Source of the DNA: Balneola sp. MJW-20
Lineage (GTDB): Bacteria > Bacteroidota > Rhodothermia > Balneolales > Balneolaceae
Length of the DNA stretch: 64,000 bases
Assembly (NCBI RefSeq): GCF_040811775.1
Contig: NZ_JBFNXW010000003.1
Coordinates: 310,001 to 374,000 of the forward strand
Reading direction: 5' to 3'
Each line of letters begins with the position of its first letter. The first letter of the stretch is position 1. The notes beneath the pieces were generated by a model that worked only from the letters and a program-made list of their open reading frames with translations, was not told the DNA's origin and did not search any database. Both the position numbers and the translations under genes were made by a program. Of the stretch, positions 62,892-64,000 are shown one piece after another.

Positions 62892-63573
62892 ATTGCAAAA
62901 CCAGCCTATAAGGGAAGATCCGATGAACAGTCCATTGATCTTCGGTTATTGTACGAAGTTCATCCAGGGTATAACTTTTTCTGATAGAGATAAGTCCGTC
63001 GTCCGTAATAAAGGAATGACGGAAAATGATTCTGGAGAAGATATGAAAAGCGATATAACCGAGGTCGGATCTTTCGATATCATTAAAGATCACTTTGTGA
63101 CTGCTCAGGCGTTTGGCTTCATCCAGTAAAACAGGAAGTTCTTTCTCCGAAAGATGGTGGATGAGGTGATTGGAAAGCACAAAGTCATAAGACCTGCCTT
63201 CTTGCAGAATCTCTGAGGTGGATATATGCCGCAATTTAAGATTTGGAGGAAGTGCTAAAGCAGAAGCATACCGGAAGGATCTTGCGTCAGTCTCAATACC
63301 GGTGATCTCAGCTTCAAATCCGTCATCTTTGATCCACTTACTGATCTGAATTGGTATGTCTCCGCCGCCAAACCCGATGTCCAGGAAAGTATTGATCTTG
63401 TTGTTTTTGAGTTCCGGCCGGATAAATTTCTTATAGATCTTTCTCCATTGAGAAAGCAAGGCATTAATACGGTGAAACTGCCGGTAGGTATTTTCCAGAA
63501 GCTTCAGGTCACAATCTTCACGGTCCATATTTTCGACAAGGGCGGGCTGCCTTTTTGAAAGTATCAGAGGCAT
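62881..63573 (-). CDS. Class I SAM-dependent methyltransferase (UbiE/Coq5-like)
   Basis: A 230-aa Rossmann methyltransferase with motif I FLDIGFGGGDIP (residues 63-74), an acidic end of beta2 (GIETDARSF) and a post-II block FVLSNHLIHHLSEKELP typical of small-molecule methyltransferases. An N-terminal helical extension (residues 20-58) precedes the core. It begins three bases after the polyketide synthase stop and overlaps the monooxygenase. O- or C-methylation of the polyketide product is inferred. Confidence 0.87.
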   Translation of the reverse strand: MPLILSKRQPALVENMDREDCDLKLLENTYRQFHRINALLSQWRKIYKKFIRPELKNNKINTFLDIGFGGGDIPIQISKWIKDDGFEAEITGIETDARSFRYASALALPPNLKLRHISTSEILQEGRSYDFVLSNHLIHHLSEKELPVLLDEAKRLSSHKVIFNDIERSDLGYIAFHIFSRIIFRHSFITDDGLISIRKSYTLDELRTITEDQWTVHRIFPYRLVLQYEH

Positions 63574-63576
63574 GGT

Positions 63577-64000
63577 TCAGGATAGTTTAGTAAGTAATCC
63601 TGATTCTACGGTAAGTCCGGGACCGAAAGCCAAAGCCATGATCTTTTCATCCTTGGCTGATCTGTTTTCCAGGATCTCTTTTAATACAAATAATACGGTG
63701 GGTGAACTCATATTGCCGTAGGAAGAAAGAACCTTCCTGGATGAACCTATCTTTTCCTCACTCAGCTGCATGCTTTGCATCACCTTATCCAGGATGGCTC
63801 TTCCGCCTGGGTGAACAGCCCATTCCGCGATCTCCGCTTTCTGAAGGCCATATTTTTCAATAAGAGGGTCCAGCCATTCAGATAAGTTGTTTTCAATGAT
63901 TTCCGGTACATAAGCAGAGAGAATGATCTCAAAACCTTCGTTTCCGACCTTCCAGGCCATATCTTTTTCACCTTCAGTAACGAGTGTAGATGCAAAGTGA
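63577..64000 (-). CDS. Type III polyketide synthase (chalcone synthase-like), 3' part
   Basis: The frame is open through the window edge, so only the C-terminal part (about 140 aa) is seen. It reads HFASTLVTEGEKDMAWKVG, then EIAEWAVHPGGRAILD with the catalytic His (codon 63811-63813) and SSYGNMSSPTVLFVL with the catalytic Asn (codon 63712-63714). It closes with ALAFGPGLTVESGLL, a chalcone-synthase family tail. The Cys nucleophile lies beyond the edge. An ATG inside (63960) is an internal methionine, not the start. Product type is unknown. Confidence 0.9.
   Translation of the reverse strand, partial: HFASTLVTEGEKDMAWKVGNEGFEIILSAYVPEIIENNLSEWLDPLIEKYGLQKAEIAEWAVHPGGRAILDKVMQSMQLSEEKIGSSRKVLSSYGNMSSPTVLFVLKEILENRSAKDEKIMALAFGPGLTVESGLLTKLS

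Noticed and set aside
1..64000. CRISPR arrays, IS elements, prophage, rRNA
   Set aside because: No repeat-spacer periodicity, transposase, integrase, capsid/tail or rRNA sequence was recognised in the window.

Overview
The window is an ordinary-looking, gene-dense stretch of a bacterial chromosome from the Bacteroidota/Rhodothermota/Balneolota side of the tree. This lineage call is an inference. It rests on a type IX secretion (T9SS) C-terminal sorting domain with a YPNPFNP motif, a hybrid two-component regulator (propeller, kinase, receiver, AraC in one chain), Bat-type aerotolerance proteins, a DUF5686/carboxypeptidase-regulatory outer membrane protein, a DUF4293 protein, BshA (bacillithiol) and Wza/Wzz-type polysaccharide genes. 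I see no prophage, insertion sequence, CRISPR array or rRNA. One tRNA-Arg(CCT) is present.

Layout. 1-440: 5' part of a GH5 glycoside hydrolase running off the left edge. 0.7-3.8 kb: a two-lipoyl-domain E2 acyltransferase, an intrinsic terminator, then panC-panD (pantothenate precursors). 3.9-8.1 kb: adaptor, FtsX/MacB-type permease and TolC-like exporter without an ATPase gene. 8.2-10.4 kb: an SLC12-type cation-chloride cotransporter homologue. 10.4-16.2 kb, minus strand: yebC, two TPR proteins (one with a poly-Gln tail), BatD, BatE and an M20 dipeptidase. 16.4-22.4 kb: bshA, a lipoprotein alpha/beta hydrolase, a three-gene envelope operon and an EreA/ChaN-like secreted protein. 22.6-25.6 kb: sucC, and divergently pyrR-pyrB. 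25.6-33.3 kb: polysaccharide genes (Wzz, Wzy-like ligase/polymerase, GT2, GT4, Wzx, and a convergent Wza-like SLBB exporter).

33.3-42.8 kb: an EamA transporter, a TetR-controlled TolC/adaptor/RND efflux operon, DUF4293 and a second EamA transporter. 43.0-47.8 kb: an MltF-like lytic transglycosylase facing an RsbV/RsbW/RsbU-type partner-switching module, then a SPOR-domain lipoprotein. 48.1-52.4 kb: small membrane and hypothetical proteins, the tRNA and the DUF5686 protein. 52.6-55.3 kb: aconitase. 55.4-61.7 kb: the hybrid two-component regulator followed by a T9SS-exported tandem serine hydrolase, with an exact 11-bp direct repeat at 21-bp spacing between them. 61.7-64.0 kb, minus strand: FAD monooxygenase, methyltransferase and the 3' part of a type III polyketide synthase, a small specialised-metabolite operon cut by the right edge.

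The points most worth a second look are the type III PKS operon, the regulator/repeat/serine-hydrolase unit with its catalytically degenerate second domain, a GT2 gene with no canonical start codon ahead of its nucleotide-binding motif, the exporter without its ATPase, TGACTC/GAGTCA-type inverted repeats ahead of the TetR-efflux operon, and the partial Bat cluster behind yebC.
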